64,000 bases of DNA from Mesorhizobium sp. CA8 (GTDB lineage Bacteria; Pseudomonadota; Alphaproteobacteria; Rhizobiales; Rhizobiaceae), in the NCBI RefSeq assembly GCF_020164955.1, contig NZ_JAIUHG010000021.1, positions 1-64,000 of the forward strand. Direction: 5' to 3'. The notes beneath the pieces are model-generated. The model was not told the DNA's origin and made no database searches. It was given only the letters and a program-made list of their open reading frames with translations. The position numbers and the translations under genes were made by a program. This document shows, piece after piece, positions 24,376 to 31,712 of this stretch. How positions within the stretch are numbered: position 1 is the stretch's first letter; each line of letters opens with the position of its first letter.

Positions 24376-25698
24376 TCAGACCGGCTTCTTGCCGAAGACA
24401 CGGATGTATTCGGCGACGCCGCCCTTGGCGAGCGCCTTGGCCTGCTTCACCCAGTCGTCGCGCTCGATGCCGCCGCGGAAATTGAGATAGCCGTCGACCC
24501 ATTCGCGCTCGGCCTTCTTCCAGGAGGCGACCTGCGCGAAGGTGTAGATGCCCAGCGAATGCAGGGTTCCTTCGATCTTCGGGCCGACGCCGGAGATCAG
24601 CTTGAGATCGTCGACGGTGGCAGGTCGCTCGATGCCGGCCGGCCGGTTCTTGTCGTCCAGCGAAGGCTTCGCCGTCTTGGCGACGGGCTGCTTGGTTTCC
24701 GGCGCCTTGAAAGCAGTGGCCGGTTCGGCCTTCGTCTTCGGCCCGCTGCGCGGCTTGGAAACGGCCTCGACTTCCGGAGCAGCCTGATTGGCGTTGGCGG
24801 CCGAATGACGCGGCGCCCTGACGCTGGCGCCGTTCTCGGTGGCCGGGGCGACCTTGACCGGCGACGGCGTGTTGAGCGCCGGGTTGGTTTCAGCCGCGTG
24901 CGTCTTCGGCTTGCTGGATTTTGACGGTCCAACCGGGCTCGGGGCGGCGAGAGCCGGCGCCGAACTTCCCGGCGCAGCGGGTGCGGGAGATGCGGCGGAA
25001 GCTGCAGCCGGCGCCGACGCGAGAGCTTCCTTGGCCGCTTTCGCCGCCGCCTTGGCTTCCTTCTCGCGCGTCGACTTCAAGATCGCCTTTTCGCTGGTCA
25101 GCGTCGTCAGGCCGGTAGCCGGCTCGGACCCGTGGCGGCCGTTCTGCGGGCCCGGCTTGACCTCGGCGCCCTTGCCGGCGTCGTAGAGATCGATGATCTC
25201 GGCCAGCCGCTCAGGCGTCAGGTCCTCGAAAGTGTCCTTGAAGATCATGACCATCGGCGCGTTGACGCAGGCGCCGAGGCATTCGACCTCCTCCCACGAC
25301 AGCGTGCCCTTGTCGTTGGTATGGAACTGGTCGTGATGGATTTTCGAACGGCACACATCCATCAGCGCTTCGGAGCCGCGCAGCATGCAGGGTGTGGTGC
25401 CGCAGACCTGGATATGGGCGCGTGTGCCGACCGGGTTGAGCTGGTACTGCGTGTAGAAGGTCGCGACTTCGAGGCCACGGATGCGCGGCATGCCGAGCAT
25501 GTCCGAGATCGTCTCGATCGCCGCCTTGGTGACCCAGCCTTCCTGCTCCTGCGCGATCATCAGCAGCGGGATGATGGCCGACTGCTCGCGCCCCTTCGGG
25601 TATTTGGCGATCCACTGCTGGGCGGCTGCCGCGTTCGCCTCGTTGAAGGCGAACGAGGCTGGCTGGAGGCTGGCTTCTGCAAGACGGCGGACTGACAT
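24376..25698 (-). CDS. nuoE: NADH-quinone oxidoreductase subunit E with long C-terminal extension
   Basis: The first ~190 residues are the normal thioredoxin-fold 2Fe-2S subunit: CGTTPCML near residue 99 and ECLGACVNAPM near 138 carry the N1a cysteines. The protein is 440 aa, more than twice the E. coli length (166). Residues ~190-360 are a low-complexity Ala/Pro/Lys linker (many AxSAPAPAAP repeats). From about 365 a helix-hairpin-helix module begins (ISGVGPKIEGTLHSLGIYTF), shared with the small protein encoded between nuoF and nuoG. Extended NuoE proteins are known in alphaproteobacteria; the purpose of the tail is not established. It lies 1 nt... directly after nuoD on the same strand. Confidence 0.95.
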   Translation of the reverse strand: MSVRRLAEASLQPASFAFNEANAAAAQQWIAKYPKGREQSAIIPLLMIAQEQEGWVTKAAIETISDMLGMPRIRGLEVATFYTQYQLNPVGTRAHIQVCGTTPCMLRGSEALMDVCRSKIHHDQFHTNDKGTLSWEEVECLGACVNAPMVMIFKDTFEDLTPERLAEIIDLYDAGKGAEVKPGPQNGRHGSEPATGLTTLTSEKAILKSTREKEAKAAAKAAKEALASAPAAASAASPAPAAPGSSAPALAAPSPVGPSKSSKPKTHAAETNPALNTPSPVKVAPATENGASVRAPRHSAANANQAAPEVEAVSKPRSGPKTKAEPATAFKAPETKQPVAKTAKPSLDDKNRPAGIERPATVDDLKLISGVGPKIEGTLHSLGIYTFAQVASWKKAEREWVDGYLNFRGGIERDDWVKQAKALAKGGVAEYIRVFGKKPV

Positions 25699-26889
25699 TT
25701 AGCGATCGACCTCACCAAACACGATGTCGAGGGAGCCAAGCACGGCGGTGACGTCGGCCAGCATGTGGCCGCGGCACAGGAAATCCATGGCTTGCAGATG
25801 CGCGAACCCAGGCGCGCGCAGCTTGCAGCGATAGGGCTTGTTGGTGCCATCGGAGACGAGATAGACGCCGAACTCGCCTTTCGGCGCCTCGACGGCCGCA
25901 TAGACCTCGCCGGCCGGCACGCGATAGCCCTCGGTATAGAGCTTGAAGTGATGGATCAGCGCTTCCATCGAGCGCTTCATCGCGGCGCGCTTCGGTGGCA
26001 CCACCTTGCCGTCGAGATTCGACACCGGGCCGGCGCTTTCCTTGCCGAGCAAGAGATCGACGCACTGGCGCATGATCTTGGCCGACTGACGCATCTCTTC
26101 CATGCGCACAAGGTAACGGTCGAAGCAGTCGCCGTTCTTGCCGATCGGAATGTCGAAATCCATCTCGGAATAGCATTCATAGGGCTGCGATTTGCGCAGG
26201 TCCCAGGCGGCGCCCGAGCCGCGCACCATCACGCCCGAAAAGCCCCAGGCCCAGGCGTCGGCCAGCGACACCGTGCCGATATCGACATTGCGCTGCTTGA
26301 AGATGCGGTTGCCGGTAAGCAGCGCGTCGAGATCGTCGATCGACTTCAGGAACGGATCGATCCACTTGCCGATATCCTCGACCAGCTTCTGCGGCAGGTC
26401 CTGGTGCACGCCGCCCGGCCGGAAATAGGCCGCATGCATGCGCGAGCCTGAGGCGCGCTCGTAGAACACCATCAGCTTTTCGCGCTCGACGAAGCCCCAA
26501 AGCGGCGGCGTCAGCGCGCCGACATCCATCGCCTGCGTCGTCACATTCAAGATGTGCGACATGATGCGGCCCATCTCGGAATAGAGCACGCGGATCAATT
26601 GGCCCCGCTTCGGCACCTCGACGCCGAGCAGGCGCTCGGCCGCGAGCGCGAAGGCATGCTCCTGGTTCATCGGCGCGCAATAATCGAGCCGGTCGAGATA
26701 GGGCACGGCCTGCAGATAGGTCTTGGCCTCCATCAGCTTCTCGGTGCCGCGATGCAGCAGGCCGATATGCGGATCGACGCGGTCGACCACCTCGCCATCC
26801 AGCTCCAGCACCAGGCGCAAAACGCCATGCGCCGCAGGATGCTGCGGACCGAAGTTGATGTTGAAGTTGCGGACGGAGGTTTCAGCCAT
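25699..26889 (-). CDS. nuoD: NADH-quinone oxidoreductase subunit D
   Basis: The 49-kDa-type subunit (396 aa), which forms the quinone-binding site with NuoB and derives from the hydrogenase large subunit. FGPQHPAAHGVLRLVLELDGE (near residues 13-33) is the diagnostic N-terminus with the quinone-loop His; HRGTEKLME, PYLDRLDYCAPMNQEHA and the C-terminal SLDIVFGEVDR end are also typical. It is a separate gene rather than fused to nuoC, as usual in alphaproteobacteria. Confidence 0.97.
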   Translation of the reverse strand: MAETSVRNFNINFGPQHPAAHGVLRLVLELDGEVVDRVDPHIGLLHRGTEKLMEAKTYLQAVPYLDRLDYCAPMNQEHAFALAAERLLGVEVPKRGQLIRVLYSEMGRIMSHILNVTTQAMDVGALTPPLWGFVEREKLMVFYERASGSRMHAAYFRPGGVHQDLPQKLVEDIGKWIDPFLKSIDDLDALLTGNRIFKQRNVDIGTVSLADAWAWGFSGVMVRGSGAAWDLRKSQPYECYSEMDFDIPIGKNGDCFDRYLVRMEEMRQSAKIMRQCVDLLLGKESAGPVSNLDGKVVPPKRAAMKRSMEALIHHFKLYTEGYRVPAGEVYAAVEAPKGEFGVYLVSDGTNKPYRCKLRAPGFAHLQAMDFLCRGHMLADVTAVLGSLDIVFGEVDR

Positions 26890-26897
26890 GGGTCGCC

Positions 26898-27500
26898 CTA
26901 CTGCTTCGCCTTCTCATCCCCGGGAAGGACGTAATCCGTTCCTTCCCACGGGCTCAAGAAGTCGAAGTTTCTGAATTCCTGCTTCAATTCCACCGGCTCA
27001 TAGATGACCCGCTTGGCCTCGTCGTCGTAGCGAACCTCGACGAAACCGGTCAGCGGGAAATCCTTGCGCAGCGGATGGCCTTCGAAACCATAGTCGGTGA
27101 GAATGCGGCGCAGGTCCGGATGGCCCGAAAACAACACGCCGTAAAGGTCGTAAGTCTCGCGCTCGAACCAGTCGGCACCGGGATAGACGCCGGTCAGCGA
27201 CGGCACCAGCGTCTCCTCGTCGGCCTGGACCTTGAGCCGGATGCGCACATTCTGCTTCGGCGACAGAAGGTGATAGACGACATCGAAGCGCTTGGCGCGC
27301 GAGGGATAGTCGGCGCCGCAAATGTCGATGATCGAGATGAACTGGCAGCGCGGATCGTCGCGCAGGAAGGTGGCCACCTCGATAAGATTGCCCGGCTCGA
27401 CCGGCACCGTCAGCTCGCCATAGGCAAGCACGGCTTCGCCGATGCGGCCGGAGAGCTTCTCGCCGAGATAGGTGGAGAGTTCGTTCAACGCCAGGGTCAT
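26898..27500 (-). CDS. nuoC: NADH-quinone oxidoreductase subunit C
   Basis: The 30-kDa-type peripheral subunit (200 aa). Signature segments are FISIIDICGADYPSR (near residue 53), RFDVVYHLLSPKQN, and the block PSLTGVYPGADWFERETYDLYGVLFSGHPDLRRI (near 100-135), followed by GFEGHPLRKDFPLTG. ATG 27500 (MTLALNELSTYL) is chosen; the open frame extends to 27722 across nuoB without family similarity. It starts just after the nuoB stop. Confidence 0.96.
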   Translation of the reverse strand: MTLALNELSTYLGEKLSGRIGEAVLAYGELTVPVEPGNLIEVATFLRDDPRCQFISIIDICGADYPSRAKRFDVVYHLLSPKQNVRIRLKVQADEETLVPSLTGVYPGADWFERETYDLYGVLFSGHPDLRRILTDYGFEGHPLRKDFPLTGFVEVRYDDEAKRVIYEPVELKQEFRNFDFLSPWEGTDYVLPGDEKAKQ

Positions 27501-27504
27501 CGGC

Positions 27505-28086
27505 TCACCGCTCGATCGTGCCGGTGCGGCGGATCTTCTTCTGCAGAAGGAGAATGCCGTAGAGCAGCGCTTCCGCGCTCGGCGGGCAGCCGGGCACATA
27601 GATGTCGACCGGCACGACGCGGTCGCAGCCGCGCACCACCGAATACGAATAGTGGTAGTAGCCGCCGCCATTGGCGCAGGAGCCCATCGAGATGACGTAG
27701 CGTGGCTCCGGCATCTGGTCATAAACCTTGCGCAGCGCCGGCGCCATCTTGTTGGTCAGCGTGCCGGCGACGATCATGATGTCGGACTGGCGCGGCGACG
27801 CGCGCGGCGCGACGCCGAAACGCTCCGAGTCATAGCGCGGCATCGAGGTGTGGATCATTTCGACCGCGCAGCAGGCGAGGCCGAAGGTCATGAACATCAG
27901 CGAGCCGCTGCGCGCCCAGGTGATCAGCGCTTCGGTCGAGGTGACAAGAAAACCCTTGTCGGCCAGCTCATTGTTGATTTCGAGGAAGAAGGGATCGTCT
28001 TCCCCTACCGGCCTGCCGGTGTTGGGGTCGATGATGCCCTTGGGCTTCGGCGCGACGAGGGTGCCTGAACTGTCGTTCAATCCCAT
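27505..28086 (-). CDS. nuoB: NADH-quinone oxidoreductase subunit B
   Basis: The PSST-type subunit (193 aa) holding 4Fe-4S cluster N2 next to the quinone site. The cluster cysteines are in GLACCAVEM (near residue 61, tandem cysteines), MGSCANGGGYY (near 125) and YVPGCPPSAEALL (near 155). ATG 28086 (MGLNDSSGTLV) is the likely start; it overlaps the nuoA 3' end by 10 nt. The frame extends upstream another 7 codons. Confidence 0.97.
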   Translation of the reverse strand: MGLNDSSGTLVAPKPKGIIDPNTGRPVGEDDPFFLEINNELADKGFLVTSTEALITWARSGSLMFMTFGLACCAVEMIHTSMPRYDSERFGVAPRASPRQSDIMIVAGTLTNKMAPALRKVYDQMPEPRYVISMGSCANGGGYYHYSYSVVRGCDRVVPVDIYVPGCPPSAEALLYGILLLQKKIRRTGTIER

Positions 28087-28442
28087 TCCAGCGCTCCTTT
28101 TTTCCATTCATAGGCAAAACCGATGGTCAGCACCGCCAGGAAGACCATCATCGACCAGAAGCCGAGCATGCCGAGCTTCGAGAAGGACACCGCCCACGGG
28201 AACAGGAAGGCGACCTCGAGATCGAAGATGATGAACAGGATCGACACCAAGTAGAAGCGGATGTCGAACTTCATGCGGGCGTCGTCGAACGAGTTGAACC
28301 CGCATTCATAGGCGGAAAGCTTTTCCGGGTCGGGATTGCGGTAGGCCACCAGGAACGGAGCAACGATGAGTGCCAGACCGACGATCATCGCCACGGCGAT
28401 GAACAGCACGATAGGCAGGTACGAACTTAGGAGTGCGCTCAT
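28077..28442 (-). CDS. nuoA: NADH-quinone oxidoreductase subunit A
   Basis: First gene of the nuo operon: a 121-residue membrane protein with three spans at the junction of the two complex I arms. The loop YECGFNSFDDARMKFDIRFYLVSILFIIFDLEVAFLFPW (about residues 45-83) contains the conserved cysteine of the flexible TMH1-2 loop and the acidic residues. ATG 28442 follows a GGAAAG-type site. The promoter should lie in the 314-nt gap upstream. Confidence 0.97.
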   Translation of the reverse strand: MSALLSSYLPIVLFIAVAMIVGLALIVAPFLVAYRNPDPEKLSAYECGFNSFDDARMKFDIRFYLVSILFIIFDLEVAFLFPWAVSFSKLGMLGFWSMMVFLAVLTIGFAYEWKKGALEWD

Positions 28443-28756
28443 GCGGCGACTTTCCTTCGGTGGGGGCAGTTCATTTTGATTACAGCAACGAACTCTAATG
28501 CGGAAGCGTGACAGATTAACCGCTGAACCGTTTTAACGGGCCCATGCTGCAACGCGGCGAGGGTTAGCGCAGCGGTTTCGGTGACGCAAGTCAAACCTTG
28601 TTCAAATCGCGGCCCTGGACGGCTTATCGGAAGAAACTGGTCCGATCCGCTCCTGTTTGATTTCCTTCGCTCTCCTGACATATCTCCCGCCATTTGCCTG
28701 CTAGCATGGCCGGAATCACCGGCTAAAAATCCAAGGGACGATCGGGGCGACACCTG
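28443..28756. other. Intergenic region between divergent nuoA and ycaQ-like genes
   Basis: The 314-nt gap must hold the nuo promoter (minus strand) and the promoter of the glycosylase gene (plus strand). On the minus strand a TTGACT hexamer (AGTCAA at 28589-28594 on the plus strand) is a possible -35 element, but I see no convincing -10 at the right distance. CTGAACCGTTTTAACGG (28524-28540) is a short inverted repeat. No open frame or RNA gene is evident. Confidence 0.35.
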
Positions 28757-29956
28757 ATGAAAGACAAGATTTCGCTGGCCATGGCGAGGCGCATTGCGCT
28801 GGGCGCGCAAGGGTTCAACGACCCTCGCCCCGCAGGAGTTCCGGATCGCCGGCACCTCGCCCGGGTGCTTTCGCGAACCGGCCTTCTGCAGATCGATTCC
28901 GTAAGCGCGGTGGTGCGCGCGCATTATATGCCGCTCTATTCGCGCCTCGGCCCCTACCCGCTTACGCTGCTCGACAATGCCGCGGTCACCCGCAAGCGCG
29001 CCGTGTTCGAATACTGGGCGCATGAGGCGTCGTTCCTGCCCGTCGAGACCTATCCTCTGATGCGCTGGCGCATGCAGCGCGCCGAGCAGGGCGACGAGAT
29101 GTATCTCGGCCTGGCGAAATGGGGCCGTGAACGCAAGGAAATGATCGACGAGATATATAGAGAGGTCGCTGATCGCGGTCCGATCGCCGCCTCCGATATC
29201 GATGGCCACAAGGGCAATGGCGGCTGGTGGGGCTGGAGCGAGGCCAAACACGCGTTCGAATGGCTGTTCTGGGCCGGACGCATTACGACCGCCTACCGCC
29301 GCGGCTTCGAACGCTATTACGACCTGCCCGAGCGCGTTTTGCCGCAGGCGGTGCTCGACCTTCCCGTACCCTCGGTCGAGGACGCGCATCGCGAATTGCT
29401 GCGCATCTCAGCCCGCGCCCACGGTATCGCCACCTATGGCGACCTGCGCGACTATTTTCGACTCGCGCCGGGCGACACGAAGGACCGCATCGAGGATTTG
29501 GTCGATGCCGGCGAATTGCTGCCGGTGAAGGTCGAAGGCTGGGACAAGACCGCCTATCTCCACAAGGACGCCCGTTCCCCGCGCCGGATAGAGGCGCGCG
29601 CCCTGCTCGCCCCCTTCGATCCCGTCGTCTTCGAACGCACCAGGACGGAGAAACTCTTCAATTTCCGCTACCGCATCGAGATCTACACGCCGGCCGAAAA
29701 ACGCCAATATGGCTACTACGTTCTGCCTTTCCTGCTCGGCGATCGGATCGTCGCCCGCGTCGATCTGAGAGCTGACCGCCCGGCCAGCATCTTGCGCGTC
29801 CACGCCGCCTATGCCGAGGCCGGCGCCCCGCCCGAAACGGCCGCCCAGCTTTTCGATGAGCTGAAGCAGATGCAGGGCTGGCTCGGCCTGGAGTCGATCG
29901 AAGTGACGCCGGCCGGCGACCTCGGACCGGCGCTGGCCGACATCAAGGTGTCGTAG
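28757..29956 (+). CDS. YcaQ-family (AlkX/AlkZ-like) DNA glycosylase, winged-helix protein
   Basis: A 399-residue protein of the HTH_42/DUF1006 family. Members of this family (Streptomyces AlkZ, E. coli YcaQ/AlkX) unhook interstrand cross-links and remove N7-alkylated purines. The N-terminal half holds the family block LLQIDSVSAVVRAHYMPLYSRLG (near residues 43-65), in which QID matches the Q-x-D catalytic motif of the YcaQ/AlkX branch rather than Q-x-Q of AlkZ, then FEYWAHEASFLPVE (near 83). The C-terminal part has LLAPFDPVVFERTRTEKLFNFRYRIEIYTP (near 286-315). It is divergent from nuoA. Family assignment is firm; substrate is inferred from the motif. Confidence 0.85.
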   Translation: MKDKISLAMARRIALGAQGFNDPRPAGVPDRRHLARVLSRTGLLQIDSVSAVVRAHYMPLYSRLGPYPLTLLDNAAVTRKRAVFEYWAHEASFLPVETYPLMRWRMQRAEQGDEMYLGLAKWGRERKEMIDEIYREVADRGPIAASDIDGHKGNGGWWGWSEAKHAFEWLFWAGRITTAYRRGFERYYDLPERVLPQAVLDLPVPSVEDAHRELLRISARAHGIATYGDLRDYFRLAPGDTKDRIEDLVDAGELLPVKVEGWDKTAYLHKDARSPRRIEARALLAPFDPVVFERTRTEKLFNFRYRIEIYTPAEKRQYGYYVLPFLLGDRIVARVDLRADRPASILRVHAAYAEAGAPPETAAQLFDELKQMQGWLGLESIEVTPAGDLGPALADIKVS

Positions 29957-30000
29957 CTGCGCGTTGACAGGGACCTAACCGTAAGCCTAAATCCTGACCC

Positions 30001-30176
30001 AGACGGTCTTCTCCCGGCAAAGGGAGGAGCCAAGAGGGAATGCGGTGCGGGCCAACACCCAAATCCGCGGCTGTCCCCGCAACTGTAAGCGACGAGCCTC
30101 TGCCGAAAACCACTGGGATGTTCCCGGGAAGGCGGCATTCAGGGCGACGACCCGCGAGCCAGGAGACCTGCCGTCT
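30001..30176 (+). promoter_or_regulatory. Cobalamin riboswitch
   Basis: All main parts of the B12 aptamer are visible in order: P1 strand AGACGG (30001-30006) pairing with CCGTCT (30171-30176), the GGGAATGCGGTGCGGG region, the conserved CCCCGCAACTGTAAGCG segment, and the B12 box GAGCCAGGAGACCTGCC (30156-30172). A small hairpin, CCCGG (30198-30202) / CCGGG (30211-30215), lies directly before the AAGGAG ribosome binding site, suggesting translational control, though Rho effects are possible. It should repress DUF1636-cobW and the cob operon when adenosylcobalamin is abundant. Confidence 0.95.
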
Positions 30177-30223
30177 GAGACTTTAAGTATCCGAATACCC
30201 GGCGGGTTTTCCGGGCAAGGAGC

Positions 30224-30655
30224 ATGGTTTTGGATCGCAACGGCAGTTTCCCGGCAAACAGTGCGGATAATCCGTCCGAGCCCGACGCTTTGGCCGGTGT
30301 GACCGTCATCGTCTGCTCATCCTGCCGCGACGAGACGGGTTCGGATGCGCATCCGCGCGCCGGTGCACTGCTTGCCGAAGACACGCGTCGGGCTGCCTCC
30401 GGCGAAAAGATCAGCATCCGTACCGTCGAATGCCTCGGCAACTGCAAACGCCGGCTGAGCGCCGTGCTGCTGCGCGACGGCTGCTGGAGCTACGTCTTCG
30501 GCGATCTGAACACGACCAGCGGCGCTGATCTCGTCGCCGGCGCAAAGCTCTTCGCCACCTCGACCGATGGCCTCATCCCCTGGCGCGGCCGGCCCGATTC
30601 CCTCAAGCGCGGCCTGGTTGCCCGCATCCCCCCTCTCGACATGCTGAAGGACTGA
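30224..30655 (+). CDS. DUF1636 family putative metal-binding protein
   Basis: First gene behind the cobalamin riboswitch, 143 aa. After a short N-terminal tail it shows VIVCSSCRDETG (CxxC, near residue 30) and VECLGNCKRRLSAVLLRDG (CxxxC, near 70), a thioredoxin-like 2Fe-2S ferredoxin arrangement typical of DUF1636, then YVFGDLNT. The family is regularly encoded next to cobW in alphaproteobacteria; a role in cobalt handling or an iron-sulfur function for chelation is a guess. AAGGAG (30217-30222) is only 1 nt from ATG 30224 but 7 nt from in-frame TTG 30230, so translation may start at either. Confidence 0.85.
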   Translation: MVLDRNGSFPANSADNPSEPDALAGVTVIVCSSCRDETGSDAHPRAGALLAEDTRRAASGEKISIRTVECLGNCKRRLSAVLLRDGCWSYVFGDLNTTSGADLVAGAKLFATSTDGLIPWRGRPDSLKRGLVARIPPLDMLKD

Positions 30656-30657
30656 CC

Positions 30658-31695
30658 ATGACCGCATCCGTTTCCCGTGTTCCCTGCACCGTCGTCACCG
30701 GCTTCCTCGGCGCCGGCAAGACGACGCTGATCCGCAATCTGCTCGAGAACGCCAAGGGCAAGCGGCTGGCGATCATCGTCAACGAGTTCGGCGATGTCGG
30801 CATCGACGGCGAGATCCTGAAAGGCTGCGGCGTCGACTCTTGTCCGGAAGAAAACATCGTCGAGCTCGCCAATGGCTGCATCTGCTGCACGGTTGCCGAC
30901 GATTTCGTGCCGGCGCTCGACCAGATCCTGTCGCTCAACCCCAAGGTAGACCATATCCTGATCGAGACCTCGGGCCTCGCTCTGCCGAAGCCGCTGGTGC
31001 AGGCATTCCAGTGGCCGACGGTGAAGAGCCGCGTGACGGTCGACGGCGTCATCGCCGTGGTCGACGGCCCGGCGCTCGCCGACGGCCGCGTCGCCTCCGA
31101 TATGGATGCGTTGCAGGCGCAGCGTGCAGCGGACGATTCCCTCGACCATGACGATCCGGTCGAGGAGGTGTTCGAGGACCAGATCGCCTGCGCCGACCTG
31201 ATCATCCTGTCGAAGAGCGACCTGATGGATGCGGCGGGCTCCGCCCGCGCCAACGCCGTCATCGGCGAGCATGTCGCGCGCGCCGTCAAGGTCGTGCCGA
31301 CAGCGCAGGGCAAGGTTGACCCGTCCGTGCTGCTCGGCCTCGGCCTTGCGGTGGAGGACGACATCGAGAACCGCAAGACCCATCACGACGACGAGCTCGA
31401 CCATGAGCATGATGATTTCGATTCCTTCGTCCTCGACATTCCGTCGATCGCCAATCCCGACGAGCTGGCCAAGCGCGTCGCCATTGCCGCCGAGCAGGAA
31501 AACGTGCTGCGCGTTAAAGGCTTCGTCGAGGTCGGCGGCAAGCCGATGCGGCTTCTGCTGCAGGCCGTCGGCCCACGCGTGAACCACTATTACGACCGCG
31601 CCTGGACAGCCGATGACGACCGCCGCTCGCGGCTCGTCGTCATCGGCCTCAAGGGGCTGAACCGCCCGGCGATCGAGCGTATCCTCGCCGGCTGA
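30658..31695 (+). CDS. cobW: Cobalamin biosynthesis GTPase CobW
   Basis: G3E-family metallochaperone GTPase (345 aa) thought to deliver cobalt to the CobNST chelatase. P-loop GFLGAGKTTLIRNLL (near residue 14), the metal-binding CxCC motif NGCICCTVADDF (near 77), and SKSD in the guanine-recognition position. A His/Asp-rich stretch (KTHHDDELDHEHDDFD, near 240) is an additional likely metal site. The C-terminal CobW domain follows. ATG 30658 lies 2 nt after the DUF1636 stop, so the two are translated together under the riboswitch. Confidence 0.95.
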   Translation: MTASVSRVPCTVVTGFLGAGKTTLIRNLLENAKGKRLAIIVNEFGDVGIDGEILKGCGVDSCPEENIVELANGCICCTVADDFVPALDQILSLNPKVDHILIETSGLALPKPLVQAFQWPTVKSRVTVDGVIAVVDGPALADGRVASDMDALQAQRAADDSLDHDDPVEEVFEDQIACADLIILSKSDLMDAAGSARANAVIGEHVARAVKVVPTAQGKVDPSVLLGLGLAVEDDIENRKTHHDDELDHEHDDFDSFVLDIPSIANPDELAKRVAIAAEQENVLRVKGFVEVGGKPMRLLLQAVGPRVNHYYDRAWTADDDRRSRLVVIGLKGLNRPAIERILAG

Positions 31696-31712
31696 GGCAA
31701 ATCCGGACTCCG

